In this document: positions 31,714 through 41,405 of the stretch, in pieces
Layout of the letters: each line of letters opens with the position of its first letter
Numbering within the stretch: position 1 is the first letter of the stretch
From: Methanomicrobia archaeon
GTDB taxonomy: Archaea; Halobacteriota; Bog-38; Methanoflorentales; Methanoflorentaceae
Assembly: GCA_015660915.1 (NCBI GenBank)
Contig: JACTTZ010000005.1
Span: 93,035-157,034 of the forward strand
Reading direction: 5' to 3'
Length of the DNA stretch: 64,000 bases
Made by a program: the position numbers and the translations under genes
The notes under the pieces: model-generated
What the model saw: the letters and a program-made list of their open reading frames with translations, nothing else
Databases searched by the model: none
What the model was told of the DNA's origin: nothing

Positions 31714-34166
31714 GGACGAATCGCGCTCGCGCTTCAATTCCTCAGTGGCGGGCAACCTTACTGTAAATGTTGACCCTTTACCAACCTCACTCTCTACGGT
31801 AACTTGCCCATCGTGCGCTTCCACTATCCGCTTGACGACTGCCAAACCGAGTCCGGTTCCCTTCGCCTTACTGGTAAAGAGCGGTTTAAAGAGCTTATCT
31901 TGGAGTTCTGTGCGAATGCCAGTCCCCGTATCACGCACGCTTATCGCTACCGAGCCGTCTTCTACGACTGCGCTGACGGTGAGCGTCCCGCCGTCCGGCA
32001 TCGCCTGCACGGCGTTGAGCAAGAGATTGGCAAATACACGATGCATGAGGTGTGAGTCGGCTTCCACTCGCAGGCCTTCAACGTCCATCGTGATACGCAC
32101 CCCATCCATCGCTGGCAGCGATTGGATGACATCTTCGATCAGTGTCTTAATAGCGATTTCTTCGCGCTCAGGCACGATCGGACGGGCATAGTCTTGGAGG
32201 TCGCCAACAATCTTGTCCATGTAGAAAACCTGCTCGCTGATCTTCGCAAAGAGCTCTTGTTCTTTTTCCCACTCGTCAAGGCTGCGCTCGCTAGGTGACA
32301 TGCGTTCAAAGCGGAGCCGCTGAAGATCAACGATGTACTGGAGTACTTGCAAGGGGTTGCGCAGATCGTGGCCTATCATAGCGGCGGTCTCACCGATTCC
32401 GACGAGGCGTTCAGCATCTTTTAGCTGCGCCGTACGCTCTTCGACTAGCTCCTCTAAATGTGCTGAATACTTTGCGAGCTCGTCGGCGTAGTGGCGGACT
32501 GCTTCCTGTGCCTCGAGCTTCGATAGCGCGGTGCCGAATTCTGTAGCGATCGTGAGAAGGAGATTTCGCTCTTCGGGCTTAAGCAAAAGTGGACGCATAG
32601 CGTACACTACGAATTCCCCGATGGGGACCCCCCCAGAGAAGATTGGCAGCACAACCGCCCCGCCCTTCAATCCATAGCGAGCTGCGAGAGCGTCGACAGG
32701 GAGTTCGTCCCAGACAATAAGCTCGCCTTTCCGATGCACGCGTCTTATGTAGGGGTTGGTGTCGATATCCACCCGATCGAGCGATTCGACAAAGGTCCAT
32801 GGCAGGTTATGGGCATAGCGCACCTGTAGTCGCCCCCTTTCGTTTTCCGTGGCAATGAATCCAGCAGCAAACCCTAGCCGCTCAAACGTCGTTGCGAGGG
32901 CTGGTCCAAACAAAGTAGGAAGGTCGCTCGCTTCGTTTATGACGCGGATAATGTCGTTGAGCACCGAAGTGCGCTGCGCGTGCTCTTTCAGCTGCTGTTC
33001 AACCTGCTTCCGCTCGGTGATGTCCCGTGCAGCTGCAAAAACTCCTTGAATCTCGTCCAATTCATTCTTGAATAGAGTCGCGTTGTACAACACATCCGTG
33101 ATTCTGCCTGACTTGTGCCGAATAGCCAGAGGGTAGTCCCTAACCGTCAGTGAAGACCTGCCTGTAGCCCGCATTTGCCTTTTCCGGCTCAGTGAAATAG
33201 TTGCTGAAGTCGCTTTCAATCAGTTCTTCACGGGAAAGGCCGGTTACCTCCTCAGTGGCCTTGTTGACATCTGTGATTTTTCCGTCAGCATTTATGGTGA
33301 CGAGGGGATCAAGACTCGCTTCGATAAGGCTTCTTGCATAGAGAGAGGCGGCGCGGAGTTTGTCTTCAACGTGCTTTTGCTCGGTAATGTCCCGTGCAGT
33401 CCCGTGCAGTCTCGAGAATTGCCTCCGGTACATTCCGTGCGCCGTACTGTAACGTCCAGTGACTCTTGACCGTCACCGCGACGCCGGAGCGAGTGGTATG
33501 TCGCAGCTCTCCCTCCCATCGTCCCACGCGGAAGAGGTGGTCAGTGACGTCCTCAAGCGGGGATGGAAAGACGGTCTGCAGTAACGAATGGATCAGTTCC
33601 CCACGTACGTCGTCTTGCTTCCACCCGTACTGCCGTTCCGCACCCTTATTCCAATACTTGATATGCCCATCGAGATCAAAGATGATGATCGCATCATTTG
33701 CCGCGTCAAGCAGGGCGAGGCGCTGTCGTTCGTCAATGACATCGCGTTCCTCCGTCACGTCGTGCTTAAGCATGAGCACGCGCGTGACTGAGCCGTTTCT
33801 CGTTGCCACAGGATAGAGGGATACTCGAAAACGCCGTCCTTCGTATAGTTCCTGAGCGTGCATTGGCGCGCCTGAGGAGACTACCTCTGTTATCCACTTC
33901 CGGCGTGCATGCAGTGCATCGGCAGGCGGAATATCGTACGCGAAGGTGCCGATGAGTGCGGCGGCGCTGGTGCTAAACCGCTCGACGGTTATATCATTAA
34001 CAGCGAGGATGATGCCGTCAGCATCCAAGAGCAGCGCCGCGTCAGAAAAAGCGTTGAGAAAGGCTGACACCATCTCGAAGCGCTCTGTTGATCCATCGCT
34101 GCGCGGTTCGTTCACTTCCTTATCCCCAGCAACAACAGTCGGAATCGAATGTCTAGTCGCCAACAA
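31708..34166 (-). pseudogene. PAS/GAF sensor histidine kinase, broken by two frameshifts
   Basis: Domain order: PAS (33.7-34.1 kb, DAALLLDADGIILAV), PAS (33.4-33.7, IFDLDGHIKYWNKGAERQYG), PAS (33.15-33.4, DPLVTINADGKITDVNKATE), PAS (ALAIRHKSGRITDV region), GAF, HisKA with the phosphoacceptor in MIGHDLRNPLQ, and a HATPase_c domain (NLLLNAVQAMPDGG, VRDTGTGI, KGTGLGLAVVKRIVEA). A 10-base tandem duplication at 33391-33410 and a one-base loss near 33145-33150 split it into three frames of 266, 97 and 503 residues. The last piece still contains the whole kinase core. No response regulator is adjacent. Confidence 0.8.
33391..33410. repeat. 10-base tandem duplication causing a kinase frameshift
   Basis: CCCGTGCAGT occurs twice head to tail. 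Removing one unit restores the frame ETARDITEQKHVEDKL, the normal PAC-motif sequence after a PAS domain. Confidence 0.8.
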
Positions 34167-34240
34167 ACGTTAGCTTTCGCAAATATAAGGTTTCACCCGT
34201 GAAAAACTGCCGCAGCCTGCTGTTTCTGCAACTTACAACG

Positions 34241-34498
34241 CTAAGGCTGCTTAGTTTGCTCCTTATCGCCCTTTTTTAACTGCTCGTAGAGTTCAGGGCC
34301 AACGCACTCTTTCGCGTAGGCGCACCAATGAATGCACAAGTTTATGTCATTAAACACTGTGAGCCCACACTTGCTGCATTTGACTTTAACGTCTGAAGAA
34401 AAAATCTCCACGTCTTCTCCACACCGCGGGCACTTCTTGATTGTTAGGGTTGGCGTTCGTAAGTGCGACGTCCCAGGACAACTACCGAACAACGCCAT
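34241..34498 (-). CDS. Small zinc-ribbon protein of methanogens
   Basis: About 85 residues from ATG 34498 (MALFGSCPGT); the frame is open 20 codons further but without a better start. It holds KKCPRCGEDVEIFSSDVKVK, then CSKCGLTVFND and CIHWCAYAKECVGPELYEQL: a CxxC/CxxC zinc ribbon followed by a second cluster of cysteines. Similar short proteins, sometimes fused to HD-domain enzymes, are common in anaerobes. Function unknown; metal binding is likely. Confidence 0.65.
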   Translation of the reverse strand: MALFGSCPGTSHLRTPTLTIKKCPRCGEDVEIFSSDVKVKCSKCGLTVFNDINLCIHWCAYAKECVGPELYEQLKKGDKEQTKQP

Positions 34499-34655
34499 CT
34501 CCCCTTTTAAACAAGCACACCTTGGTTCTCGCCTGCAAAGTGTGGGCCATGAACGCAAAAAAAGAGCGCTTCAGCCGATTTGTATGCGCGTACATGCGCA
34601 TAAAGTACTCCATCGTGATTGCTAAAGAGACTAGGATCGCCGAGCGCATCAACAT

Positions 34656-35102
34656 TCACCAATATCTCTTTCCCGTGAGGAACGCATCGACCCCGCGCTT
34701 CTTGATTGTTCCGAGGTTCTTTATATGGGCATCTCCGTGCGTCGCCGTTAGGAAATTAAGTTTCTCGCAAGTCTCAAAATCAGCGCACTGCCAGCAGCCG
34801 TCAAAGTCACGCTTCCTGCAACAATTCCTAATCTTGCACTGCGGTGGCCCGCCATTGTCACGGCACCCGCGTTTACACCGAAGCTTCACCATCGCCCCTA
34901 GGGTCTCGTAACACGGCTCATAGTTGGCGAATGGCTTGAAGAACGTGGCAAGCCCCGGAGCTACCTGCTCGAAATGATACTCGCGCAGCTTCTTACGCAA
35001 ATCGCGCGCTAAATCAGCAATCTCTCCGGAGTGATTTGGACAGTCACCGCAGTGAAGACCACAGTATGCTAACGAGCTTGCGTTTGCTTTGTTCGTACTC
35101 AC
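34656..35102 (-). CDS. DUF3795-type Cys-rich protein
   Basis: 148 residues from GTG 35102. The pattern YCGLHCGDCPNHSG at the N-terminus and, later, CKRGCRDNGGPPQCKIRNCC, KRDFDGCWQCADFETC is that of the DUF3795 family found in methanogens and clostridia. At least eleven cysteines suggest several metal or Fe-S sites. A TATA box lies at 35141-35148. Role unknown. Confidence 0.8.
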   Translation of the reverse strand: MSTNKANASSLAYCGLHCGDCPNHSGEIADLARDLRKKLREYHFEQVAPGLATFFKPFANYEPCYETLGAMVKLRCKRGCRDNGGPPQCKIRNCCRKRDFDGCWQCADFETCEKLNFLTATHGDAHIKNLGTIKKRGVDAFLTGKRYW

Positions 35103-35428
35103 GGTTCCAATCCTCTATCTCAATTCGTGCGTTTCCGATTCTATAAACGTGTTTCCTTGTTTTACGCTTCAGCGGTGAACGCCGATAGCACCGGTCATAT
35201 CGAGCATTACAGCCCGATAGCGCTCGCTTCCCAAGATAAGCTTAACCAGCTTTTCATCCGTCTCCATACCGGCAATTCGGCTAGCATAGCATCACAAAGG
35301 TTGTAGTGCGAGGCGAATATGAGCTTTCTGGAAGCGTTTCGAAAGCAATGCTTTGGCAGGAACTTATGAATATAGATAGCAGATAAGAGGATGTCAACCG
35401 TGGGTTTTAACACGGACAGGTGATTAAG
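35103..35428. other. Divergent promoter region of DUF3795 and FmdE genes
   Basis: 326 bases. GTTTATAG on the minus strand (35141-35148) fits the DUF3795 gene. A minus-strand frame of 32 codons (35169-35267, METDEKLVKLILGSERYRAV) looks protein-like but is too short to support. Confidence 0.45.
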
Positions 35429-36034
35429 ATGGAAACCGCAAAGCAGACCTCTTTTCCGGACGTCACGAAGTTCCACGGGCACGTTTGTCCTGGGACAGTC
35501 ATAGGATACCGTGCTGCAAAGATAGCGACACGGGAGTTTTCCTCTGAAAAGTCAGTCGACGAGGAATTGGTAGCCATAGTCGAAAACGACAGCTGTAGCG
35601 TCGATGCCATACAGGTTGTGACAGGCTGCACCTTCGGAAAGGGTAACCTTATTTTTAAAGACCACGGGAAGCACGTGTATACGTTTATAAACAGGAAGAC
35701 GGGAGAAGCGCTGCGAATTTCGCTGAAAAGTTCAGTTGATCTCGAGCACATGGATCCAGCGTGGAGCCAGCTGCGCACAAAGGTTACAGCCGGATCTGCC
35801 ACGCCGGAAGAAGAACAAGACTTCAGGAAGCGTGCAGATCGGATCGCCGAAAAACTCATGAATATGCCAGAGGAAGATTTGTTTAACGTCACGCACGTCG
35901 AGATCGCCGATGTTCCTAGAAAAGCGCGCATATTTCGCTCGGTAACGTGTCACAAATGCGGAGAGCTGGTTTCAGAGCACAGAGTGCGACTCAAAAACGG
36001 AGAGACGGTATGTATTCCCTGCTCCGTGGGATGA
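35429..36034 (+). CDS. FmdE-family protein
   Basis: 201 residues from ATG 35429, preceded by GGTGATTAAG. It has the FmdE signature [20 protein letters not shown], a second cluster [20 protein letters not shown], and [13 protein letters not shown], followed by a helical region and a C-terminal zinc ribbon ([22 protein letters not shown]). FmdE was first described as a subunit accompanying molybdenum formylmethanofuran dehydrogenase, the first enzyme of methanogenesis from CO2, and many stand-alone copies exist. No other fmd/fwd genes are near. Confidence 0.88.
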   Translation: METAKQTSFPDVTKFHGHVCPGTVIGYRAAKIATREFSSEKSVDEELVAIVENDSCSVDAIQVVTGCTFGKGNLIFKDHGKHVYTFINRKTGEALRISLKSSVDLEHMDPAWSQLRTKVTAGSATPEEEQDFRKRADRIAEKLMNMPEEDLFNVTHVEIADVPRKARIFRSVTCHKCGELVSEHRVRLKNGETVCIPCSVG

Positions 36035-36231
36035 TGCTACCACATTTTCTGTGGAGCGAATGGTCGCTCACGGCCGCCGAAATTGACTGACTAGAATGCG
36101 CACTAAGGCAGCCCGCCTATGACGCCCCCACCCCCCAGCGCAACCAAAAAGCGCAATCGTACCACACAACCGCCCTGACAAGGGTATGGCGTTCGCAAAG
36201 GCTTTAAGGCTGCAAACTCAAACTTACTTTT

Positions 36232-37677
36232 ATGAGCGACAAACACCTCACCACGAATCAAGGCGTTCCTGTCACAGACAACCAGAGTTCGCTAACCGTC
36301 GGTGAGCGCGGACCAGTCTTGCTGCAAGACGTACATCTCATCGAAAAGCTTGCACACTTCGACCGTGAGCGCATCCCGGAGCGCGTCGTACACGCCAAAG
36401 GGGCCGGTGCTCACGGCTACTTCCAAGTGTACAAGAGTATGGCACCATACACCTGTGCGAAGTTCCTCCAAGAGCCAGAAAAGCAAACACCCGTCTTCGT
36501 CCGTTTTTCAACGGTCGTCGGCGCTCGAGGCTCCGCCGACACGGCACGCGACCCGCGTGGCTTTGCGGTCAAGTTCTACACTGAAGAGGGAAACTACGAC
36601 CTCGTGGGAAACAACCTGCCCGTCTTCTTCATCCGCGACGCTCTCAAGTTTCCTGATATGGTACACTCCTTCAAGCCTTCACCAGATTCCAACATTCCAA
36701 CGAGCTCCTCAGCAAATAGCCGTTTTTGGGATTTTATCTCCTTGACGCCTGAATCGACCCATATGATCGTCTGGCTGTTCTCGGACCGTGGGACCCCTAA
36801 GAGCTACCGGATGATGGAAGGATTTGGCGTCAACACCTATAAGTGGGTAAACACGGCAAGGGAAGCTCGCTACGTCAAGTACCACTGGAAACCGAAGCTG
36901 GGCGTCCATTCCCTCGACCGTAATGAAGCTACGAAATTGGCGGGGACCGACCCGGACTACCTAACCCGGGACCTTTGGGATACGATCGCTAGAGGCGGAG
37001 AAGTTGAGTATGAACTCAACGTTCAGATGATGGACATCGCGAAAGAGCTCGAACAGGACTTCGATCCCCTCGACGCTACCAAGACGTGGCCCGAGGACAA
37101 ATTCCCGCTGATGCCGATCGGTAAGATGGTGCTGAATCGCAACCCAGAGAACTATTTCGCTGAAACGGAGCAGGCCGCGTTCTGCCCCGCCAACATCGTT
37201 CCAGGAATCGAGTTGTCCGCCGACAAGCTCCTGCAAGGCCGCGTTTTCTCCTATGCAGATACACAGCGGCATCGGCTTGGGCCGAACTACTTGCAGCTCG
37301 CCATCAACCGACCGCACGTACAGGTCAACAACAACCAACGCGACGCAGCCATGCAATCAGGGTCGTTCAGCGGAACGGTCAACTACGAACCGAACAGTCT
37401 TGGTGGCGGTATGCCAAACGAAGCGCCTCCCAGCCCAACGTCCCCCTATCGGGTCGACGGGGAAATCACTCGACGAAAGATTAGCCTCACAAATGACTTT
37501 GCGCAGGCGGGTGCTAGGTATCGATCACTCGACTCGATCAACCAAGACCACCTGATTGACAATATTGTCGACTCACTAGAGAATGCCGACAAGCCAATAC
37601 AAGAGCGGATGGTAGATAACTTTACTAACGCAGATCGCGAATTAGGTGCTCGCGTGACTCAAGGGCTTCACCCCTAA
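36232..37677 (+). CDS. Monofunctional heme catalase (small-subunit type)
   Basis: 481 residues. Active-site His in RIPERVVHAKGAGAHGYFQ, the Asn-containing GNNLPVFFIRDALKFPD, and the heme-ligand Tyr in RVFSYADTQRHRLGPNY are all present, as is PVFVRFSTVVG. Length and order match clade 3 catalases. It degrades hydrogen peroxide in the cytoplasm, giving an anaerobe oxygen tolerance. GCTTTAAGG at about 36200-36208 is a likely TATA element 25-30 bases before ATG 36232. Confidence 0.95.
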   Translation: MSDKHLTTNQGVPVTDNQSSLTVGERGPVLLQDVHLIEKLAHFDRERIPERVVHAKGAGAHGYFQVYKSMAPYTCAKFLQEPEKQTPVFVRFSTVVGARGSADTARDPRGFAVKFYTEEGNYDLVGNNLPVFFIRDALKFPDMVHSFKPSPDSNIPTSSSANSRFWDFISLTPESTHMIVWLFSDRGTPKSYRMMEGFGVNTYKWVNTAREARYVKYHWKPKLGVHSLDRNEATKLAGTDPDYLTRDLWDTIARGGEVEYELNVQMMDIAKELEQDFDPLDATKTWPEDKFPLMPIGKMVLNRNPENYFAETEQAAFCPANIVPGIELSADKLLQGRVFSYADTQRHRLGPNYLQLAINRPHVQVNNNQRDAAMQSGSFSGTVNYEPNSLGGGMPNEAPPSPTSPYRVDGEITRRKISLTNDFAQAGARYRSLDSINQDHLIDNIVDSLENADKPIQERMVDNFTNADRELGARVTQGLHP

Positions 37678-37929
37678 CCAGTCGCCTACGCCACAGATGC
37701 ACAGCTCTCCGAAGATGAGCTTTGCTTTCGTCAGCCTGCTGGCTAATATCACGTAGTTTGTATCCGGCTGAGGGGACCTTTCGCGAGGGCAGACCGCTAG
37801 ATGTTGCAGTCTTACGGCTCGCACTCGACTTGACAACCGCAGTTGTGGAGTTTTCGCTGCGGCGTTTTCCTTTCTTAGTTGCTCGCGCGAGAATTCACTC
37901 ACCCGACATGTCGCACTAAGAAGTGAGCG

Positions 37930-38439
37930 TTATTTGAGCAGAACCACGTTGCCCATCCCTCGCCGCCTGCGCTCGATGAGGCCTCTGCTTTCCAGCCCGT
38001 AGAGCGCTCTGCTGACATTCGATTTCGGGAGACCGGTCTTTTCGACGAGTGCACTCTGATTGACGATGCCCTCGTCGATAATCGCCTTATAGAGGGTCTG
38101 CTCATCGTTTTTGAGAGTTTTTGCAATCTCTTCCCATTGCTGTCGGCGTTCCTCGAGGATGATACTCCCGGCGGAAGCGGGCGCGGGCGCTGCAGCACCA
38201 ATCGAATCGTGCAATAAGAGATAAGTGCCGCTCACGCTCATCAGGATTGACGAGACAGCGATCTCAAACACATCGGCATAGGTGAATAACCCCGGGACCT
38301 GACTGATAATGGCTGTATCGCCTTCAACGAGGATTTGCACCGGCGTGGGGTTAAGCAGCTTGAACGCGAGTACGAGGACTGAAGCGACAAAAACGACTGC
38401 TGCAAAAAGCGTCTTTCCGCTAATTCCCCCCCTAGCCAT
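37930..38439 (-). CDS. Membrane-anchored winged-helix regulator
   Basis: 169 residues. Two N-terminal membrane spans (TLFAAVVFVASVLVLAF and VFEIAVSSILMSVSGTYLLL) are followed by a linker and a C-terminal winged helix: QTLYKAIIDEGIVNQSALVE, KTGLPKSNVSRALYGLES and RGLIERRRRGMGN. This is the COG2512-like architecture in which archaeal transcription factors sit in the membrane. It follows the gene at 38473 after 33 bases, probably in one operon. Confidence 0.85.
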   Translation of the reverse strand: MARGGISGKTLFAAVVFVASVLVLAFKLLNPTPVQILVEGDTAIISQVPGLFTYADVFEIAVSSILMSVSGTYLLLHDSIGAAAPAPASAGSIILEERRQQWEEIAKTLKNDEQTLYKAIIDEGIVNQSALVEKTGLPKSNVSRALYGLESRGLIERRRRGMGNVVLLK

Positions 38440-38472
38440 ATGTGCTCCTCGCTCTAGGCGTGCGGCTGTCGG

Positions 38473-38928
38473 TCACTCGTTGCAAGCCGGACCGTAACAC
38501 ACGCGCTGCTCTATCGAGATAACCTGTTCATGCGTTATATCAATGGTGATCTTGTAAAACTTGCCCTCGACTCTCAACACCAAGGCACCGTAGTTGCTGG
38601 GGTTTGTCCCCGGTGGCACTGTTGGCCCTCTTATTAGGGCGATAGCCAATACGGTGTAGTTCTTTCCTGCGACGAGTCTCTGCACGCTCTCGTCCTTGTT
38701 CGCGATTGCAAGAAAGCTCTGCAAACGGGCTTCATACTGCGCCTGCTGCGTAGCTCGCTGGTCGGGCGATTGTGCCGTCTGCGGCGGCTTGACTACACTA
38801 ATGTAATCACTACTAGTCCCTGTTATCGCCTTTTCTGCTCCGAGGGCGATGATGGCAGCCCCGGCAATGACCCCCAAAATGAGCAAAATGCTGAGCAACG
38901 CCAATCGTCGCCTTAGCGCAGCTTCCAT
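38473..38928 (-). CDS. Small secreted or membrane-anchored protein, operon partner of the regulator
   Basis: 151 residues. One N-terminal membrane span (LALLSILLILGVIAGAAIIA) is followed by an extracytoplasmic domain. It has a Gln-rich helical part (TQQAQYEARLQSFLAI), a beta-strand region (YGALVLRVEGKFYKITIDIT) and two cysteines near the end (RVCYGPACNE). The order suggests it is the sensor partner of the membrane winged-helix protein downstream; this is inference. Family not recognised. Confidence 0.7.
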   Translation of the reverse strand: MEAALRRRLALLSILLILGVIAGAAIIALGAEKAITGTSSDYISVVKPPQTAQSPDQRATQQAQYEARLQSFLAIANKDESVQRLVAGKNYTVLAIALIRGPTVPPGTNPSNYGALVLRVEGKFYKITIDITHEQVISIEQRVCYGPACNE

Positions 38929-39169
38929 TGTCTTTTTACCTCAATGCAATGTGTTTAAAAAACTGGCCATTTTCTGGCATAAAGTACGCGATTTGATTCA
39001 AGATTGCTCTCGCTAGTCGGTCTCATCCTCGCTTTTTCAAGCTCCGCATCCTAAGAGGCTGCTCCCTCTGTCTAGGCCCCTTGACTTCAATCACGCTTGA
39101 CCTCATGCTTCCTCAACAGGTGCCTACGAGCGGATTTTTACGGTTTGCCAGACCACTCTTAAGGCTGCC

Positions 39170-39910
39170 TTAGGTGAAGTAGTAGGGCAACGCGTCGTCA
39201 AATGTCTTGACGCCGACGACAGTCACGTTATAGCCATCCTTTTGAAGCTGTGCCTGCAAGTTTACGTTCGCTATTGCGTTTTCAGAAAGCGGAGAAGTCG
39301 TGCTTACAAAAGTCTCACCGCTCGGAACAACGATGACCCGAGCACCGCTTTGTGCTGCTGCTAGTGCTTTCAAGTAAACACCACTGACGTTGCTCACCGT
39401 TCCGTTGCTCTCAATAGCACCTGTGCCGTAGACGTAAGGGCTGGTCGGCTTCTTTGTCAGAGCGGAATATGCCGCGATGGTCATAGGAAGACCAGCGCTC
39501 GGCCCATCGACCGCATCCACACCCGTAGGCACATGCAACACGAATTCGAAGTCTCGTTGGCTTGCGTCGACCTTTGCCCGTTCAGCTGCAACGTTTACAG
39601 CAGTTCTCGCCGTCTCCTGAAAATCAACACCAGTCAGTGGCGCAGTTTCCACGAATACGTGACCAGCTCCGGGTTGCGTGTAGACTGTGACGTCAGACAA
39701 AGCGCCCTGGTAGCTGTTATTGTCATCCGCTTGCTCCACCGCGAGCATATGCGCCGTGCCATTGCTTGTTCCGCTCGAGTTGGTCCCTAATGGAGCCTGA
39801 GAAGCGTTGGATTGCACATTGGCGGGGTTTAAGTTAACGGTGCATCCCGCAGTAGCGACCGAAAATAGCAGAAGAATGCACAGAATAGGCAGCACACGTT
39901 GTGGTCTCAT
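39170..39910 (-). CDS. Lipoprotein with Lon-type (S16) protease domain
   Basis: 246 residues from ATG 39910. A lipobox (SVATAGC) is followed by a short linker and a Lon proteolytic domain without AAA part. The catalytic Ser lies in DAVDGPSAGLPMTI, and the catalytic Lys in VSGVYLKALAAAQSGARVIV. Two- and three-residue spacing to other conserved positions (GTGAIESNGTVSNV) is as in archaeal Lon. An anchored Lon-like protease outside the membrane is unusual, because Lon normally needs ATP for unfolding; it may trim small or loose substrates. Confidence 0.82.
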   Translation of the reverse strand: MRPQRVLPILCILLLFSVATAGCTVNLNPANVQSNASQAPLGTNSSGTSNGTAHMLAVEQADDNNSYQGALSDVTVYTQPGAGHVFVETAPLTGVDFQETARTAVNVAAERAKVDASQRDFEFVLHVPTGVDAVDGPSAGLPMTIAAYSALTKKPTSPYVYGTGAIESNGTVSNVSGVYLKALAAAQSGARVIVVPSGETFVSTTSPLSENAIANVNLQAQLQKDGYNVTVVGVKTFDDALPYYFT

Positions 39911-40190
39911 AAGGTCAAGTCCTATCGAACAATCACGTAGCACTCTTGCGTCGCTTATAATAACTTTTTGCCCAAGATCTCAGCTCATGAGCACGAAGGC
40001 AGACCGTCGTGCCTGCGACGTTTCTCTGCAGTTTCAAGCGCATGCTGACCTGTCCCTCTCATCTGCTTTCACGTGACTGTTTTCGCGGATCGAAAGCCGT
40101 TATGGGACATCCGTTTCACACCAACCCTGTTTCACACCTGTTATACTCACTTCATTGCTTAGCGTTCGCTAAAAAAAGAGGGAATAAAGT
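39911..40190. other. Intergenic region, no gene seen
   Basis: 280 bases upstream of the Lon-like gene. It includes a T/A-rich tract (CTTATAATAAC, about 39953-39963) that could hold the minus-strand TATA box of the Lon-like gene. No RNA gene or reading frame can be supported. Confidence 0.4.
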
Positions 40191-40252
40191 GAGGTGAGGA
40201 GCCTTCTAAGGAGCTCAAGGGGGGAGGTATGGCACTGAAGCTTCCTCACCTC
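40191..40252 (-). terminator. Long stem-loop terminator of the gene at 40262
   Basis: GAGGTGAGGA (40191-40200) and TCCTCACCTC (40243-40252) are perfectly complementary, and on the minus strand the stem is followed by ACTTTATTCCCTCTTTTTTT. It begins nine bases after the stop codon. Confidence 0.65.
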
Positions 40253-40261
40253 GCCATTTCT

Positions 40262-40675
40262 CTACGCAGTTTCGTTTGTTTGGCTCAATATGCTCTGAAG
40301 GTTGTCCTTCTGGTCCTGTGGTAACTGATTGTACCAGTTGGTAATCGCTTCCTTCAGGTTGTTCTGCAAGGCGTTTTTCTGGTCGGTCGGAAGTTGCTGG
40401 TACCAATTGATGACTTCATGCCTCACAGCTCTGTCTTGACAAACAGTGTTCAGGTTCTGATTCTGATTCGTCTTGCCGAGCAATGACCCGAAGAATGGCA
40501 CGAGCCCGTTTTCGGCGGTTGCGCTGTTGGCAGTCGTGGTGGTAGCCGTTGAACTACTCGTTCCGGAAGTCGTCGAAGTCGTCGAAGTCGTCGTCTGTGC
40601 GTAGACCGCGCCTGCAAATGCTACTGACGCGATGAGCACAACGAGAACGCTCACAACTAATGTGCGTTTCTTCGT
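40262..40675 (-). CDS. Secreted repeat protein with probable ACG start
   Basis: 137 residues if translation starts at ACG 40675, which lies six bases after a perfect GGAGGTGA and gives the signal peptide KKRTLVVSVLVVLIASVAFA. A GTG at 40654 is the first standard start but is 27 bases from the ribosome site and shortens the signal. The mature part has a Thr/Ser linker and two similar helical repeats (NWYQQLPTDQKNALQNNLKE and NWYNQLPQDQKDNLQSIL). No lipobox. Unknown function, probably secreted. Confidence 0.6.
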   Translation of the reverse strand, partial: TKKRTLVVSVLVVLIASVAFAGAVYAQTTTSTTSTTSGTSSSTATTTTANSATAENGLVPFFGSLLGKTNQNQNLNTVCQDRAVRHEVINWYQQLPTDQKNALQNNLKEAITNWYNQLPQDQKDNLQSILSQTNETA

Positions 40676-41089
40676 GTGTTTTCACCTCCATTCCCTCATC
40701 TGCGCAGAAGCGACTCACATCACTTCTGCTGCGGCACCGCAGAGCAACTCACCCCTGTTCTGCGTCAGGAGCAAACCCATCTGCACTGCCTTGGACGAAT
40801 ATCGGCGTTCTACCTTATCTTCGATACGTGTGAAACCAGTTTCCAACTCGAACAATGGTCATTCACCTTGTCGTACGAGAATTTTTGTGGCTAAGGCACC
40901 GTTGTTGAAAGAACGCCACAAGTCAGCGACCGTCGGTGAGATCCCTTTCCTGTCGGCGGGGAAAACGATAAGCGAGCCTGATAGCAAAAAAATAGATGTA
41001 GCACGGCGCGGAATGGGCCCTAACGTCAGCTTTAGCTACAAGAAGTAATTGTCACGGACGCACAGCGCGCAACGCTTACGTCTGAAGCT
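40676..41089. other. Intergenic region
   Basis: 414 bases holding the ribosome site of the secreted repeat protein at 40682-40689. Plus-strand frames in this stretch overlap that gene antiparallel and show no features. Confidence 0.4.
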
Positions 41090-41287
41090 TCACGCAGGGC
41101 GGGCCGGTTCAAGGTCAAAGACGTCGTATACCCATTGGGTCCGTTTCTGCCAGTCCATACACAGCGCCCGTTTGGATACGCGATACTTTGAAGAAAGCTT
41201 CTCGAGGATGTCGGACATGTTTAACCGAGCGATGTACAACCGATACATCTCCCTTCTCCTCGAGTACAGTTCGGCTTTTTTCGTCAT
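41090..41287 (-). CDS. Small HTH-like protein, possibly truncated
   Basis: 65 residues from ATG 41287. AELYSRRREMYRLYIARLNM is a basic helix, and SDILEKLSSKYRVSKRALCM resembles an HTH, followed by DWQKRTQWVYDVFDLE before a stop. Comparable HTH starts in virus and mobile-element proteins continue much further, so this may be the N-terminal remainder of a larger gene. No family assigned. Confidence 0.4.
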   Translation of the reverse strand: MTKKAELYSRRREMYRLYIARLNMSDILEKLSSKYRVSKRALCMDWQKRTQWVYDVFDLEPARPA

Positions 41288-41405
41288 GATCAACCTTTTT
41301 TAGAATTTCCTATTTCTCCACGATGAACTTATACTTTTTCTGGAAATCAAGGTCATGGACGTGTAAGCTTAGGCCGTTCAGCGTAGTCCAAGTAGGACGA
41401 GAGAG

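Noticed and set aside
35169-35267. 32-residue frame METDEKLVKLILGSERYRAV on the minus strand
   Set aside because: Looks protein-like but is too short and could be the tail of a lost gene; no start context.
35407-35931. 174-residue minus-strand frame opposite FmdE
   Set aside because: Antisense shadow of a clearly recognised gene.
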